Origin: Symbioplanes lichenis
GTDB lineage: Bacteria; Actinomycetota; Actinomycetes; Mycobacteriales; Micromonosporaceae
Reading direction: 5' to 3'
Assembly: GCF_030709675.1 (NCBI RefSeq)
Contig: NZ_JAUZQD010000012.1
Span: 186,001-250,000, forward strand
DNA: 64,000 nt
Below are positions 43,972-52,565 of the stretch, one piece after another. The stretch's first letter is position 1. Every line of letters begins with the position of its first letter. A model generated the notes under the pieces. The model was not told the DNA's origin, did not search any database, and saw only the letters and a program-made list of their open reading frames with translations. Position numbers and translations under genes: made by a program.

Positions 43972-44479
43972 GACGGTTCTCCTTGGTGATGAAGACCTCG
44001 GTGCCGAGGATCTGGCGCAGCGCGTCCAGCCCCCGGGAGGTGTAGCTCTTGACCGTTCCCTCGGGGCAGCCCAGCGTCTCGGCGGTCTCCCGGACGCTCA
44101 GGCCCTCCAGATAGCGCAGGGTCAGCACGGCCCGTAGCCGCTTGGGCAGCTGCTGCAACGCCTGGCGGACCTTGAGGCGGTCGTCGACGTGGCCGGTGCT
44201 GTCGTAGGGCAGCGGCCGGTCCGGCATCGCGTCGCTCTGCGCCCGCTCCCGCCGCCACCAGGGGCGCCGGGTCTCGTCGATGGCCGCGCGGACCACCGCG
44301 GTGCGGGCGTAGCCGGCGTGGTTGTCGATCCGCCGCCACTTCACGTACAGCTTCGCGAGGGCGGTCATCACCGCGTCCTCGGCCGCCTGCCAGTCGCCGC
44401 ACGTGAGATACGCCAGGCCGCGCAGTGAGTCCATCTGCGCGGTGACGAAGTCTCGAAACTCCGTGTCTCTGTCGCTCAC
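43952..44479 (-). CDS. ECF RNA polymerase sigma factor (SigE-like family of actinobacteria)
   Basis: This 175-residue sigma factor has region 2 at about 8-70 (FRDFVTAQMDSLRGLAYLTC, DWQAAEDAVMTALAKLYVKW) and region 4 at about 105-155 (LPKRLRAVLTLRYLEGLSVR, ETLGCPEGTVKSYTSRGLDA). This group usually works with a membrane partner encoded next to it, as here. The start is GTG at 44479. It would direct polymerase to a small envelope- or stress-related regulon; the signal is unknown. Confidence 0.92.
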   Translation of the reverse strand: MSDRDTEFRDFVTAQMDSLRGLAYLTCGDWQAAEDAVMTALAKLYVKWRRIDNHAGYARTAVVRAAIDETRRPWWRRERAQSDAMPDRPLPYDSTGHVDDRLKVRQALQQLPKRLRAVLTLRYLEGLSVRETAETLGCPEGTVKSYTSRGLDALRQILGTEVFITKENRREARAV

Positions 44480-44510
44480 GGGGATTAGACGGGAACGGCG
44501 GCCGAGGAGG

Positions 44511-45410
44511 TTACATCACGATCAGGTCAAGGAGCGCGAACACGAAGAGGGCGATGCCCACGAACCCGTTCGCGGTGAAGAAGGCCCGGTTGACCTTGGT
44601 GAGGTCGTTCGGCGTGACGACGACGTGCTGGTAGACGAAGGCCGCCGCGGTGAGGAGCAGTCCGATCCAGTAGAACCAGCTCAGATCGACGAGGAAGCCG
44701 AACCAGACGAACAGCGCGAACGTGACGACGTGGGTCACGGTCGAGATGTGCAGCGCGGTCCGGACACCGAAACGGGCCGGGGTGGAGTGCACCCCGATCT
44801 GCCGGTCGATCTCCACGTCCTGGCAGGCGTAGATGATGTCGAAGCCGCCGATCCACAGGCCGACCGCGACGCCGAGCACCCAGGCCGGGCCCGAGCCGTC
44901 GAACGTGCCGGTGATCGCCAGCCAGGCGCCGACCGGGGCCACCGCCTGCGCCAGCGCCAGCACGTAGTGCGGGAAGTTCGTGAACCGCTTCGCGTACGGG
45001 TAGACGACGAGCGGGATCACGGCCAGCGGCGACAGCGCCAGGCACAGCCAGTTGAGCAGGGCCGCGGCAGCGAAGAACACCACCAGCGAGACGGCCGCGC
45101 CGGTCCACGCCGTGCGCACGCTCACCGCGCCGGTGACGAGCTCCCGGTTCTTCGTACGCGGATTGAGGGCATCGATCTTGCGGTCGAGGATGCGGTTGGC
45201 CGCCATGGCGAACGTGCGCCCGGCGACCATCGCGACCGTGACCAGCACCAGGTCGAGCCAGTGGACGCCGGTGCCCAGGCGGTCCATGGCGACCAGCGCC
45301 GACAGATAGGCGAAGGGCAGCGCGAACACCGAGTGCTCGATCGCCACCAGCCGCAGGAAGGCCTTGACCTTGCCCGGCTTCTCGGGTGCCGCCGGCGCCA
45401 GCGCTGTCAT
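44511..45410 (-). CDS. mqnP: UbiA-family prenyltransferase for menaquinone synthesis
   Basis: This 299-residue polytopic prenyltransferase attaches the polyprenyl chain in the futalosine pathway. Both aspartate-rich motifs are visible: NRILDRKIDALNPRT near residue 75 and DIIYACQDVEIDRQIG near 195. Eight or so membrane spans fill the rest. The ATG at 45410 overlaps the UbiD-family stop as ATGA, so the two are translated together. It has the shape of 4-hydroxybenzoate-type prenyltransferases, but the mqn context indicates MqnP. Confidence 0.93.
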   Translation of the reverse strand: MTALAPAAPEKPGKVKAFLRLVAIEHSVFALPFAYLSALVAMDRLGTGVHWLDLVLVTVAMVAGRTFAMAANRILDRKIDALNPRTKNRELVTGAVSVRTAWTGAAVSLVVFFAAAALLNWLCLALSPLAVIPLVVYPYAKRFTNFPHYVLALAQAVAPVGAWLAITGTFDGSGPAWVLGVAVGLWIGGFDIIYACQDVEIDRQIGVHSTPARFGVRTALHISTVTHVVTFALFVWFGFLVDLSWFYWIGLLLTAAAFVYQHVVVTPNDLTKVNRAFFTANGFVGIALFVFALLDLIVM

Positions 45411-46864
45411 ATGCCGTATTCCTTCCACCGCTTGTCCACCAGGGCGCTCACCTCGGGCGCCATGGTCATCGCCTCCGGCCAGCCCCGCGTGTAGCCCTCG
45501 GTAGGCAGCTTACGGGTGGCGTCGATCCCCGCCTTGCCGCCCCAGAACTGCTGGTAGGACGCGTGATCCAGGTGGTCCACCGGGCCCTGGGTGACGACCA
45601 GGTCGCGGTCGTAGTCGACGTTGCCGAAGGCGCGGAAGGCGACCTCGTTGTAGTTGTGGACGTCGCAGTCCTCGTCGACGACCACGATCAGCTTGGAGAG
45701 CGACATGAGGTGGGCGCCCCAGATCGCGTTCATGATTTTCTGCGCGTGCTTGGGGTAACGCTTGCGAATCGAGACGATGACGCAGTTGTGGAAGACGCCG
45801 GCGGCCGGCATGTCGTAGTCGACGATGTCCGGGATCAGCATCTTGAGCAGCGGCAGGAAGATGCGCTCGGTCGCCTTGCCCAGGCCGTGGTCCTCCTGCG
45901 GCGGCTGCGACGTGACGATCGAGTGGTAGATCGGCTGCTTGCGCATGGTCATGGTCTCGACGTGCAGCACCGGGAAGGGCTCGACCGGCGTGTAGAAGCC
46001 GGTGTGGTCGCCGAAGGGCCCCTCCGGCAGCCGCTCGCCCGGCTCCAGATAGCCCTCGAGGACGATCTGCGCCTCGGCCGGCACCTGCAGCGGCACGGTC
46101 AGGCAGTCGACCATCTCAACCCGCTCGCCGCGCAGATAGCCCGCGAACAGGTATTCGTCGATGTCGCCGGGCAGGGGCGCGCTCGCCGCATAACTCACGA
46201 CCGGGTCGCAGCCGATCGCGATGGCCACCGGGAGCCGCTGCCCGAGCCGCTCGGCCACCGCGTGGTGAGCGGTGGAGTCCTTGTGGATCTGCCAGTGCAT
46301 GCCCAGCGTGTTGCGCGAGTGCTGCTGCAGCCGGTAGAGCCCCAGGTTGCGCTTGCCGGTCTCGGGGTGCTTGGTGTGGGTCAGCCCGAAGTTGTGGAAG
46401 ATGCCGCCGTCGCCCGGCCACACCTGCAACCCGGGCAGCTTGTTCAGGTCGACCTCGTCGCCGGAGAGCACGACCTCCTGGCAGGGGGCGCTCTTCACCT
46501 TCTTGGGCGGGAGCGACTTGAGCTGCAGCACCTTGCCGAGCCCCTCGCGGATGCCGGACCAGCCGACCGGCAGCTCGGGCTTGATCATGGCGCCGATCCG
46601 GTCGCCCACCTCGTCGAGCCGGTCGACACCCAGGGCCATCGCCATGCGCTTCTCGGTGCCGAAGAGGTTGATGACGATCGGCATGTCGCCACGCGTCGGA
46701 TTCTCGAACAGCAGCGCCGGGCCGCCCGCCCGGACCGTGCGGGTGACGATCTCGCTGATCTCCAGCGTCGGATCGACCGGGACGCGCACGCGGCGCAACT
46801 CGCCGGCGGCCTCCAGGGCCGCGATGAAGCTCTGCAGATCGGGGTGAGGAAAGCCGCTGGCCAT
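45407..46864 (-). CDS. mqnL: UbiD-family menaquinone-pathway decarboxylase
   Basis: This is a 485-residue prenyl-FMN-dependent decarboxylase. Family motifs include PIVINLFGTEKRMAMALG, the active-site region RLPEGPFGDHTGFYTP near residue 285, and RNTLGMHWQIHKDSTAHHA. It should decarboxylate the naphthoate intermediate of the futalosine pathway, using cofactor from the UbiX enzyme at 42187-42828. ATG 46864 (MASGFPHPDLQSF) fits the family start. The leader GGGTGAAAGACT sits 7 bases upstream, the same 12-mer as before menG. It heads an operon with mqnP. Confidence 0.93.
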   Translation of the reverse strand: MASGFPHPDLQSFIAALEAAGELRRVRVPVDPTLEISEIVTRTVRAGGPALLFENPTRGDMPIVINLFGTEKRMAMALGVDRLDEVGDRIGAMIKPELPVGWSGIREGLGKVLQLKSLPPKKVKSAPCQEVVLSGDEVDLNKLPGLQVWPGDGGIFHNFGLTHTKHPETGKRNLGLYRLQQHSRNTLGMHWQIHKDSTAHHAVAERLGQRLPVAIAIGCDPVVSYAASAPLPGDIDEYLFAGYLRGERVEMVDCLTVPLQVPAEAQIVLEGYLEPGERLPEGPFGDHTGFYTPVEPFPVLHVETMTMRKQPIYHSIVTSQPPQEDHGLGKATERIFLPLLKMLIPDIVDYDMPAAGVFHNCVIVSIRKRYPKHAQKIMNAIWGAHLMSLSKLIVVVDEDCDVHNYNEVAFRAFGNVDYDRDLVVTQGPVDHLDHASYQQFWGGKAGIDATRKLPTEGYTRGWPEAMTMAPEVSALVDKRWKEYGI

Positions 46865-46883
46865 GGGGACCAGTCTTTCACCC
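46865..46883 (-). promoter_or_regulatory. Leader motif GGGTGAAAGACT before the UbiD-family gene
   Basis: Read on the minus strand, GGGTGAAAGACT ends 7 bases before the ATG at 46864 and is identical to the 12-mer before menG (9058-9080). Both are followed by a short G/C-rich spacer ending CCC. No classical GGAGG is present at either gene, so the motif may double as the ribosome site. Confidence 0.45.
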
Positions 46884-46939
46884 GTCACCCGTGGATCACG
46901 GCTTCCGTTGCATCAAAGAAGTGTGATGAGGGAGGCTTC

Positions 46940-47806
46940 TTGAGGTTCCGGCTGTCCGCCTTCGCGGGCCTGATCGCCGTTCTGGGGGCCACGCTGGGGG
47001 CCGCCGCGCCGGCCCAGTCGCGGCCGAAGGAGCTGCCGGCCTGCGGCAAGGGCAAGGCGTCGACCACGGCCCCCACCACCCGGCCGAGCATGAGGGCGGC
47101 CGGCGCCTGCCGCGCCACCGGGCGGGTCCTCGAGGCGGGGGTCGACATCAACCAGGTGCGCACCCACTACACCCCGAGCGGCTACCACCACCTGGGCGCG
47201 GGCACGGCCGGCGAGTGGGGCGGCGTCTCCGGACGCATCGAGGTCGTCGACGGGGCGGTGCGGCCCAACACGTACGACTTCGTCGCCGGCCGCTTCATGG
47301 TCAAGCGCGACCTCGGCGGCGGCAGCATCTCGTGGCTGGAGGCCGGCTGGGCCGAGACCGGCTGGGCCGGCCAGGGCCGCCAGCACATCTACACGTTCAA
47401 CACCAACACGAAGACCTGGCAGTTCTACGACCAGTACCACCTGCGCGCCGGCGACCGCGTCTGGCTCGACCTGCACACCGACGCGGACAATGTCTGGCAG
47501 GCGTGGCTGTGGTGGAACAACCGCTGGAACCTCCTGACCGCCCAGCGCCTCCCGGTCGGCCAGAGCGCCTACGTCGAGCAGTACGTCGAGGTCCACGTCG
47601 ACCCCTCGAAGCCCGCCCACGTCCTGGTCCCGACGGTCACGGTCGACAATGTGCAGCTGCGGGCGCCGGGCGGCGGGCCCTATCGCTTCTGGCGCGAGGA
47701 TGTGGGCACACTCACGGCCGACGCTGCCAAGCAACGCAACGGCGGGTTCTGCCTCAACTGGCGGACGCTCTACGACACGTGGGACGCCGGCGACTGCCCG
47801 GGCTGA
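46940..47806 (+). CDS. Secreted protein of unknown function
   Basis: This 288-residue exported protein has a signal peptide (RFRLSAFAGLIAVLGATLGA then APAQS, cleavage near 28). The mature part is rich in Trp, Tyr and Asn and looks all-beta (YHHLGAGTAGEWGGVSGRIE, WLEAGWAETGWAGQGRQHIY, WQAWLWWNNRWNLL). I recognise no named family; it resembles secreted plant-like or phage-like lectin folds only in composition. The TTG at 46940 is chosen because GGAGG lies 4 bases upstream and the signal peptide begins there. It is divergent from the UbiD-family gene. Confidence 0.7.
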   Translation: MRFRLSAFAGLIAVLGATLGAAAPAQSRPKELPACGKGKASTTAPTTRPSMRAAGACRATGRVLEAGVDINQVRTHYTPSGYHHLGAGTAGEWGGVSGRIEVVDGAVRPNTYDFVAGRFMVKRDLGGGSISWLEAGWAETGWAGQGRQHIYTFNTNTKTWQFYDQYHLRAGDRVWLDLHTDADNVWQAWLWWNNRWNLLTAQRLPVGQSAYVEQYVEVHVDPSKPAHVLVPTVTVDNVQLRAPGGGPYRFWREDVGTLTADAAKQRNGGFCLNWRTLYDTWDAGDCPG

Positions 47807-47830
47807 TCCCGACGCAGAGGGGATAACGGC

Positions 47831-48637
47831 ATGACGAGACCGTTTCGCTTCGGAGTGGTTGCCCCGATCACCACTGACCGGCCGACGTGGCTGGCCCGGG
47901 TGCGCCGCATCGCCGACAGCGGCTACTCGACGCTGCTGATGCCCGACTTCCCGCTGCTGCAGCCGGCGCCGGCACCCACGCTGGCCACGGTCGCGGCCCT
48001 GACCACCTTGCGCGTGGGCACCTGGGTGTACGCCTCCCCGCTACGCCCGGCCTGGCTGACGGCGTGGGAGGCGCACTCGCTGTCGCAGCTCACCGACGGG
48101 CGCTTCGAGCTGGGCATCGGCACCGGCCGGCCGGGAATCGACGACGAGCTCCGTGACAAGGGAATGCCCGCCGTCCCGCCGGCGGAGCGGCTGGACCGGA
48201 TCCGCGACACCGTCCGGCGGCTGCGCGATTTCGACGGCCCCGACCGGCACACGCCGATCGCGATGGCCGTTCGCGGCCCGAAGGCTCGCGCACTGGCGGC
48301 CCAGGTCGCCGACACGGTCACCTTCGTGCAGGCGCCGGACGAGCCCCGGGCCGAGGTCACCCGGCTGGCCCGCGACCTGCGCGCCGCCCGGGACGTCGAG
48401 CTCGCGAACGCCGTGGCGGTCATCGGCGACCGGGTCGCGGCGCACATGGCACCGCCCGGCACCGACACTGCCGCGGCTCGTGCGGCGGACTCGCTGGTCA
48501 CGCTTCCGGAGGATCCGGCGGCCGCCGCCGAGGAAATTCAGCGGCGACGGGAGGAGATCGGTTTCTCCTACTTCGTCATCGGCGCCGACGCCGCCGACGC
48601 ATTCGCTCCGGTCGTAGCCAAGCTCGCCGGGCGATAG
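47831..48637 (+). CDS. Luciferase-like (LLM class) flavin oxidoreductase, probably F420-dependent
   Basis: This 268-residue TIM-barrel oxidoreductase has bacterial-luciferase-family features: an N-terminal FRFGVVAPITTDRPTWLARV, the LTTLRVGTWVYASPLR strand-loop, and LTDGRFELGIGTGRPG near residue 95. Actinobacterial members mostly use F420, though FMN is possible. It has GAGGGG 8 bases before the ATG. It follows the secreted protein by 24 bases and is convergent with ccsB. The substrate is unknown. Confidence 0.85.
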   Translation: MTRPFRFGVVAPITTDRPTWLARVRRIADSGYSTLLMPDFPLLQPAPAPTLATVAALTTLRVGTWVYASPLRPAWLTAWEAHSLSQLTDGRFELGIGTGRPGIDDELRDKGMPAVPPAERLDRIRDTVRRLRDFDGPDRHTPIAMAVRGPKARALAAQVADTVTFVQAPDEPRAEVTRLARDLRAARDVELANAVAVIGDRVAAHMAPPGTDTAAARAADSLVTLPEDPAAAAEEIQRRREEIGFSYFVIGADAADAFAPVVAKLAGR

Positions 48638-48659
48638 TCGCCGGCGAACTCGTTGCTGC

Positions 48660-49637
48660 TCACATGCCGCCGGCGTTGGCGTAGGAGTGGAGGCCGGTGA
48701 AGAAGAGGTTGACGCCGAAGAGGTTCATCAGCATCGTCACGAAGCCGAGCAGGGCGATCCACGTGGCCGTCGTGCGCTTGACGCTCGGGGTGGCGCGGGC
48801 GTGGAGGTAGGCGGCGTAGACGACGAAGGAGATGAAGGCCCAGACCTCCTTGGGGTCCCAGCCCCAGTAGCGGCCCCAGGACGCCTCGGCCCACAGGGGA
48901 CCGGCGATCAGGGCGCCGAAGGTGAAGAGCGGGAAGCCGAAGGCGTGCAGGCGGAAGGTGAGGCGTTCGAGGGCGGCGGCCGCCGGGACCTTGGCCCCCA
49001 GCGCGTACGGGAAGCGGCGCTTGCCCTGGTCGTAGCCGGTGCGGATCAGGAACATGGCCGCCGGGACGCCGCCGATCAGCAGGATGCCGCTGGCCAGGAT
49101 GATCGAGGAGACGTGGATGATGAACCAGTACGAGTTCAGCGCGGGCACCAGCGGCCCGACCGGCGCATAGGCGATCAGCCCGTCGGCGCCGAGCAGCACG
49201 GTCAGCGCGAGCGTGGCGAAGAGGCCGAGGTGGCGGATGCCGGGCCAGCGGGTCAGCACGCCGAGCCACACCGCCGAGCCGACCAGGCCGACCGTGAGGA
49301 TGTACTCGTACATGTTGCCCCAGGGCATGCGGTCGGCCGCGATGCCGCGGGTGACCACCGTGCCGAGGTGCAAGGCGAAGGCCAGCCAGGTGAGCCCGAC
49401 GGCGATCGTGCCGAGCAGCTCACCGCGGTCGCGCTTCGGCTCCGCCGCCACCGCTGGCGATTCGTCCGAAATGTCGTCAGTCGGCGCGCCGGCGCCGACG
49501 AGCTGCCGGGCGGGACGAGCCGCCGCCCGCCCGATGTGGCTGCGCGCACCGAACGCGTACTCCGCCGCATAGAACACCATGGCCAGCAGGTACGCGAGCA
49601 CCGTGATGCCCATCAGCTGGTTGGACAACTCCGCCAT
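48660..49637 (-). CDS. ccsB: Cytochrome c biogenesis protein CcsB (haem handling, CcsA-type)
   Basis: This 325-residue polytopic membrane protein belongs to System II cytochrome c assembly. The haem-binding tryptophan-rich motif is clear as WGRYWGWDPKEVW near residue 255, and flanking conserved histidines lie in the membrane regions (e.g. WFIIHVSSI, LHSYANAG). With ResB it delivers haem to apocytochromes outside the membrane. The ATG at 49637 overlaps the resB stop by one base (TGATG). It is the last gene of the hemL-to-ccsB operon. Confidence 0.95.
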   Translation of the reverse strand: MAELSNQLMGITVLAYLLAMVFYAAEYAFGARSHIGRAAARPARQLVGAGAPTDDISDESPAVAAEPKRDRGELLGTIAVGLTWLAFALHLGTVVTRGIAADRMPWGNMYEYILTVGLVGSAVWLGVLTRWPGIRHLGLFATLALTVLLGADGLIAYAPVGPLVPALNSYWFIIHVSSIILASGILLIGGVPAAMFLIRTGYDQGKRRFPYALGAKVPAAAALERLTFRLHAFGFPLFTFGALIAGPLWAEASWGRYWGWDPKEVWAFISFVVYAAYLHARATPSVKRTTATWIALLGFVTMLMNLFGVNLFFTGLHSYANAGGM

Positions 49638-51241
49638 CAGGGCGTCCCTTCCTCCGGGCCGCGCGCGGCCCCCACAAGTCGTCCGAACTCGTCCGTGAAG
49701 CCCGGATAGTCGGAGCGCGGCAGGCCACCGGCCTCCACCAAACTACCGGAGCCCTCCCGGGGCGTGATCCGGAACCACATCCTGCGCCGATGCCCCGACA
49801 GCGAGAGCATCAGGCCGAGCAGACCCACGACCGCACCCCCCAGTACGTACGGCTGCGCGGGGTCATAGCGGACCGAGATCGTCGCGAACTCGCGGGTGCC
49901 CACGAACTCCAGCTTCGTCCCGTCGTCCAGGGTCATCGTCTGCCCCGGGGTGAGCCGCTGCGGGCGGTCACCGCTGATCTTCTTGAGCGCGCCGTTGTCG
50001 ATCTGATCCTGGTTGAGCGAGTAGACCGACTGCGGCAGCCCCACCTCGACGCCCAGGTCGCCCCGATAGGCTGTGAGGAACAGCACCGGGTCGTTCTCCG
50101 CCGGGAAGATCGAGCTCGCGCCGCCGTTCGGGTCGACCGTGGGCAGGAACACGCCCTCGAAGCCGAGCTGCAGCTTCACGTCGCGCTTGTTGGTCTTCGG
50201 GTCGATGTTGATGTCCGGGAACTGCGCCACGCCCTCGCTGGTGAACATCCCGTCGCGGGGCAGGAACGGCACCACCTTGGTCTGCGACACGCCGTAGCGG
50301 TCGGTGTAGCGCAGCACCATCGCGTAGCCGTGGCCAAGCGGATAGATGTTGCCCTGGGACAGGCGCAGCGGGCTGTTGACCGAAAACTCCTTCGGCGCCC
50401 ACGGGCCGTCCTGCTTCGTCTGCAGCTCCACCTTGGCCGCGAAGGACTTGGCCTGCCCGCTGTCCTGGTAGGTCGCCGCGAAGTCGTCGAGGCGCAGGCA
50501 GAAGAACGGCAGGTCGGAGGGCTGGACGCGGGGCCCGAGCGAGGACTCGTCGTACTGCGTGACGCTGTTGCAGAACGCCTGGTCCTGGCCCTCGACGAGG
50601 ATGCGGTTGCCGTGCCACCCGTACCAGTAGCCGAAGCCGACGCCGAGCAGCACCGTGAGCATCGCGGCGTGGAAGAGCAGGTTGCCGGTCTCCTTGAGGA
50701 AGCCCTTCTCCGCGGAGACCGTCCAGCTGCCGTCCGCGTGCTCGCGAATCTTCGTGCGGAAGCGCTCGCCGCGCAGGGCCTTGGCCGCCAGCTGCGCCGC
50801 CTCGGCCGGAGCGTCGGTGCGCTCCTCGCCGGCGGCGTGCTGGGGCAGGCGGTCCATCCGGCGCGGGGCGTCCGGCGGCACGGTGCGCAGGGCCCGGATG
50901 TGGTCCCGCAGCCGGGGCGCCACACAGCCGACGAGCGAGGTGAAGAGCAGCAGATAGATCGCCGCGAACCAGGCCGACGAGTAGACGTCGAACGCGCCGA
51001 GCGTGTCCAGCTTCGGGGCGAGGTCCGGGTGCTCGCGGAAGTACTGCGTCACGCGCTCCGGGCTGACCGGGCGCTGCGGCCACACCGAGCCCGGGATCGC
51101 GGCCACCGCCCAGAGGAAGAGCAGGACGAGGGCCGTACGCATGCTCGTCAGCTGGCGCCACGAGTTGCGCAGCAGCGTGACCGCTCTATGGGGCCGGCGT
51201 GGGGCCGGAGCGGGCGCGGGGCGTTCCTGAACGGCCGTCAC
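49637..51241 (-). CDS. resB: Cytochrome c biogenesis protein ResB
   Basis: This 534-residue System II assembly protein works with CcsB to attach haem to cytochrome c. There are three membrane spans in the N-terminal part, a large extracellular domain, and a final span near residue 480 (VLGGAVVGLLGLMLSLSGHRR). GNLLFHAAMLTVLLGVGFGY is typical of ResB. The GTG at 51241 overlaps the ccdA stop as GTGA and sets the start; reading further upstream would enter ccdA in another frame. Confidence 0.95.
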   Translation of the reverse strand: MTAVQERPAPAPAPRRPHRAVTLLRNSWRQLTSMRTALVLLFLWAVAAIPGSVWPQRPVSPERVTQYFREHPDLAPKLDTLGAFDVYSSAWFAAIYLLLFTSLVGCVAPRLRDHIRALRTVPPDAPRRMDRLPQHAAGEERTDAPAEAAQLAAKALRGERFRTKIREHADGSWTVSAEKGFLKETGNLLFHAAMLTVLLGVGFGYWYGWHGNRILVEGQDQAFCNSVTQYDESSLGPRVQPSDLPFFCLRLDDFAATYQDSGQAKSFAAKVELQTKQDGPWAPKEFSVNSPLRLSQGNIYPLGHGYAMVLRYTDRYGVSQTKVVPFLPRDGMFTSEGVAQFPDINIDPKTNKRDVKLQLGFEGVFLPTVDPNGGASSIFPAENDPVLFLTAYRGDLGVEVGLPQSVYSLNQDQIDNGALKKISGDRPQRLTPGQTMTLDDGTKLEFVGTREFATISVRYDPAQPYVLGGAVVGLLGLMLSLSGHRRRMWFRITPREGSGSLVEAGGLPRSDYPGFTDEFGRLVGAARGPEEGTP

Positions 51242-51999
51242 AGCAGCGTCCCCGAGTCGAAGTTGAACGTGGTCTGCAGCCAGATGAGGAAGCTGTCCCA
51301 GCCCCCGGTGACCAGCGTGACACCCACGAGGATGAGCAGTGCGCCGCCGATCCGGGTCACCCAGCGGCTGTTGCGCCGCACCGCCTTGAACAGGCCGAGC
51401 AGCCGCCGGAAGAACAGCCCGAACAGCACGAACGGCACGCCCAGTCCCAGGCTGTACGCCAGGGCCAGCACCACCGCCCGGTCGGTCTCGCCGGCGCGGG
51501 TGGCCAGGCCGAGCACGACACCGAGGGTGGGACCGACACACGGCATCCAGGACAGCGCGAAGATCGCCCCGAAGATCGGCGCGCCGATGAGCCCCGCGTT
51601 CGGCAGTTTGGTGATGCGCAGCTCGCGCTGCATGCCCGGGACGAATCCGAGGAAGGCCAGTCCCAGGATGATGATCAGGATGCCCAGCACGATGTTGAGC
51701 GTGTTCTTGTGGACCAGCAGCGTCTTGCCGATGTTCGCGACCAGGGTGGTGGTCAGCGTGAAGACGATGGCGAAGCCCAGGACGAACAGCCCGGTGCCCG
51801 CCAGGATCCGGCCCTTCACCCTGGTCTGCTGCCGGGCATCCAGATCGGACCCGGCCAGGCCGGTGACATAGGAGAGGTAGCCCGGCACGAGCGGGAGCAC
51901 GCACGGCGACAGGAAGCTGACCAGCCCGGCCACCGCGGCCACCAGCACCGCCAGCAGCAGCGGGCCGCTGCCGGCGACGTCGGCGAAGGTGTCCCCCAT
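51238..51999 (-). CDS. ccdA: Thiol-disulfide transmembrane transporter CcdA
   Basis: This 253-residue six-span membrane protein carries reducing power from cytoplasmic thioredoxin to the outside for cytochrome c maturation. The two redox cysteines are in SFLSPCVLPLVPG (near residue 33) and LSWMPCVGPTLG (near 150). The ATG at 51999 overlaps the tlpA stop by one base (TGATG). Its likely partner is the adjacent thioredoxin-like lipoprotein. Confidence 0.95.
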   Translation of the reverse strand: MGDTFADVAGSGPLLLAVLVAAVAGLVSFLSPCVLPLVPGYLSYVTGLAGSDLDARQQTRVKGRILAGTGLFVLGFAIVFTLTTTLVANIGKTLLVHKNTLNIVLGILIIILGLAFLGFVPGMQRELRITKLPNAGLIGAPIFGAIFALSWMPCVGPTLGVVLGLATRAGETDRAVVLALAYSLGLGVPFVLFGLFFRRLLGLFKAVRRNSRWVTRIGGALLILVGVTLVTGGWDSFLIWLQTTFNFDSGTLL

Positions 52000-52565
52000 C
52001 AGCCCTTCGCCTCCGCGGCTATCCGCTCGACCAGCGGCTGCAGCTCGGCGATCGTGGTCGACCGGCGGATGGCGGCCGCGATCCGGCCCTCCCGGTCGAG
52101 GATCAGCGTGGCCGGCGTGGTGGTCTGGGTGACGTCGAACTTGAGCGCCACGGCGCTGCTCGGGTCGTAGATGCTCGGATAGCTGACCTGGAAGGCCTGC
52201 TCGAAGCGCTTGGCGGCGTCCCGGTCGTCACGCACGTTGACGCCGACGAAGGCGACATTTTTCGCCTTGGTCGCCTGGAACGTGCCCTCGAGGTCATCCG
52301 CCTCGGCCCGGCACGGGTTGCACCAGGAGCCCCAGAAATTGACGACGACGACCTTGCCCCGGTCGTTGGCCACGTCGTAGGTGCCGCCGTCGAGCTGCTC
52401 GCCGGTGACCTCACGGGCCTCCGGGCGCTGCTCGGGCGTGCACTCGACCACGTCGTCCTTGCTCGTCGTGCACTTCGACGCCCAGCTCGAACTGCCGCAC
52501 CCCGTCAGGGCACCGGCCGCGACGGCGGCGGTGAGCACGACAGCGGCGAGCCGGCGCATCGTCAT
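51999..52565 (-). CDS. TlpA/ResA-like thiol-disulfide lipoprotein
   Basis: This is a 188-residue extracytoplasmic thioredoxin. A lipoprotein signal ends in LTGC (C23), placing it on the outer face of the membrane. The thioredoxin fold carries the active site WCNPC (C82, C85) and the cis-proline loop TTTPATLILD. It should reduce the CxxCH motif of apocytochrome c, recharged by CcdA. Two extra cysteines near the N-terminus (C32, C42) may form a disulfide. The ATG at 52565 overlaps the upstream phosphatase stop as ATGA; an ATG two codons on is also possible. Confidence 0.92.
   Translation of the reverse strand: MTMRRLAAVVLTAAVAAGALTGCGSSSWASKCTTSKDDVVECTPEQRPEAREVTGEQLDGGTYDVANDRGKVVVVNFWGSWCNPCRAEADDLEGTFQATKAKNVAFVGVNVRDDRDAAKRFEQAFQVSYPSIYDPSSAVALKFDVTQTTTPATLILDREGRIAAAIRRSTTIAELQPLVERIAAEAKG

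Noticed and set aside
45386..46939. Upstream extension of the secreted-protein frame through the UbiD gene
   Set aside because: It is antisense to UbiD. The signal peptide and ribosome site place the start at the TTG at 46940.
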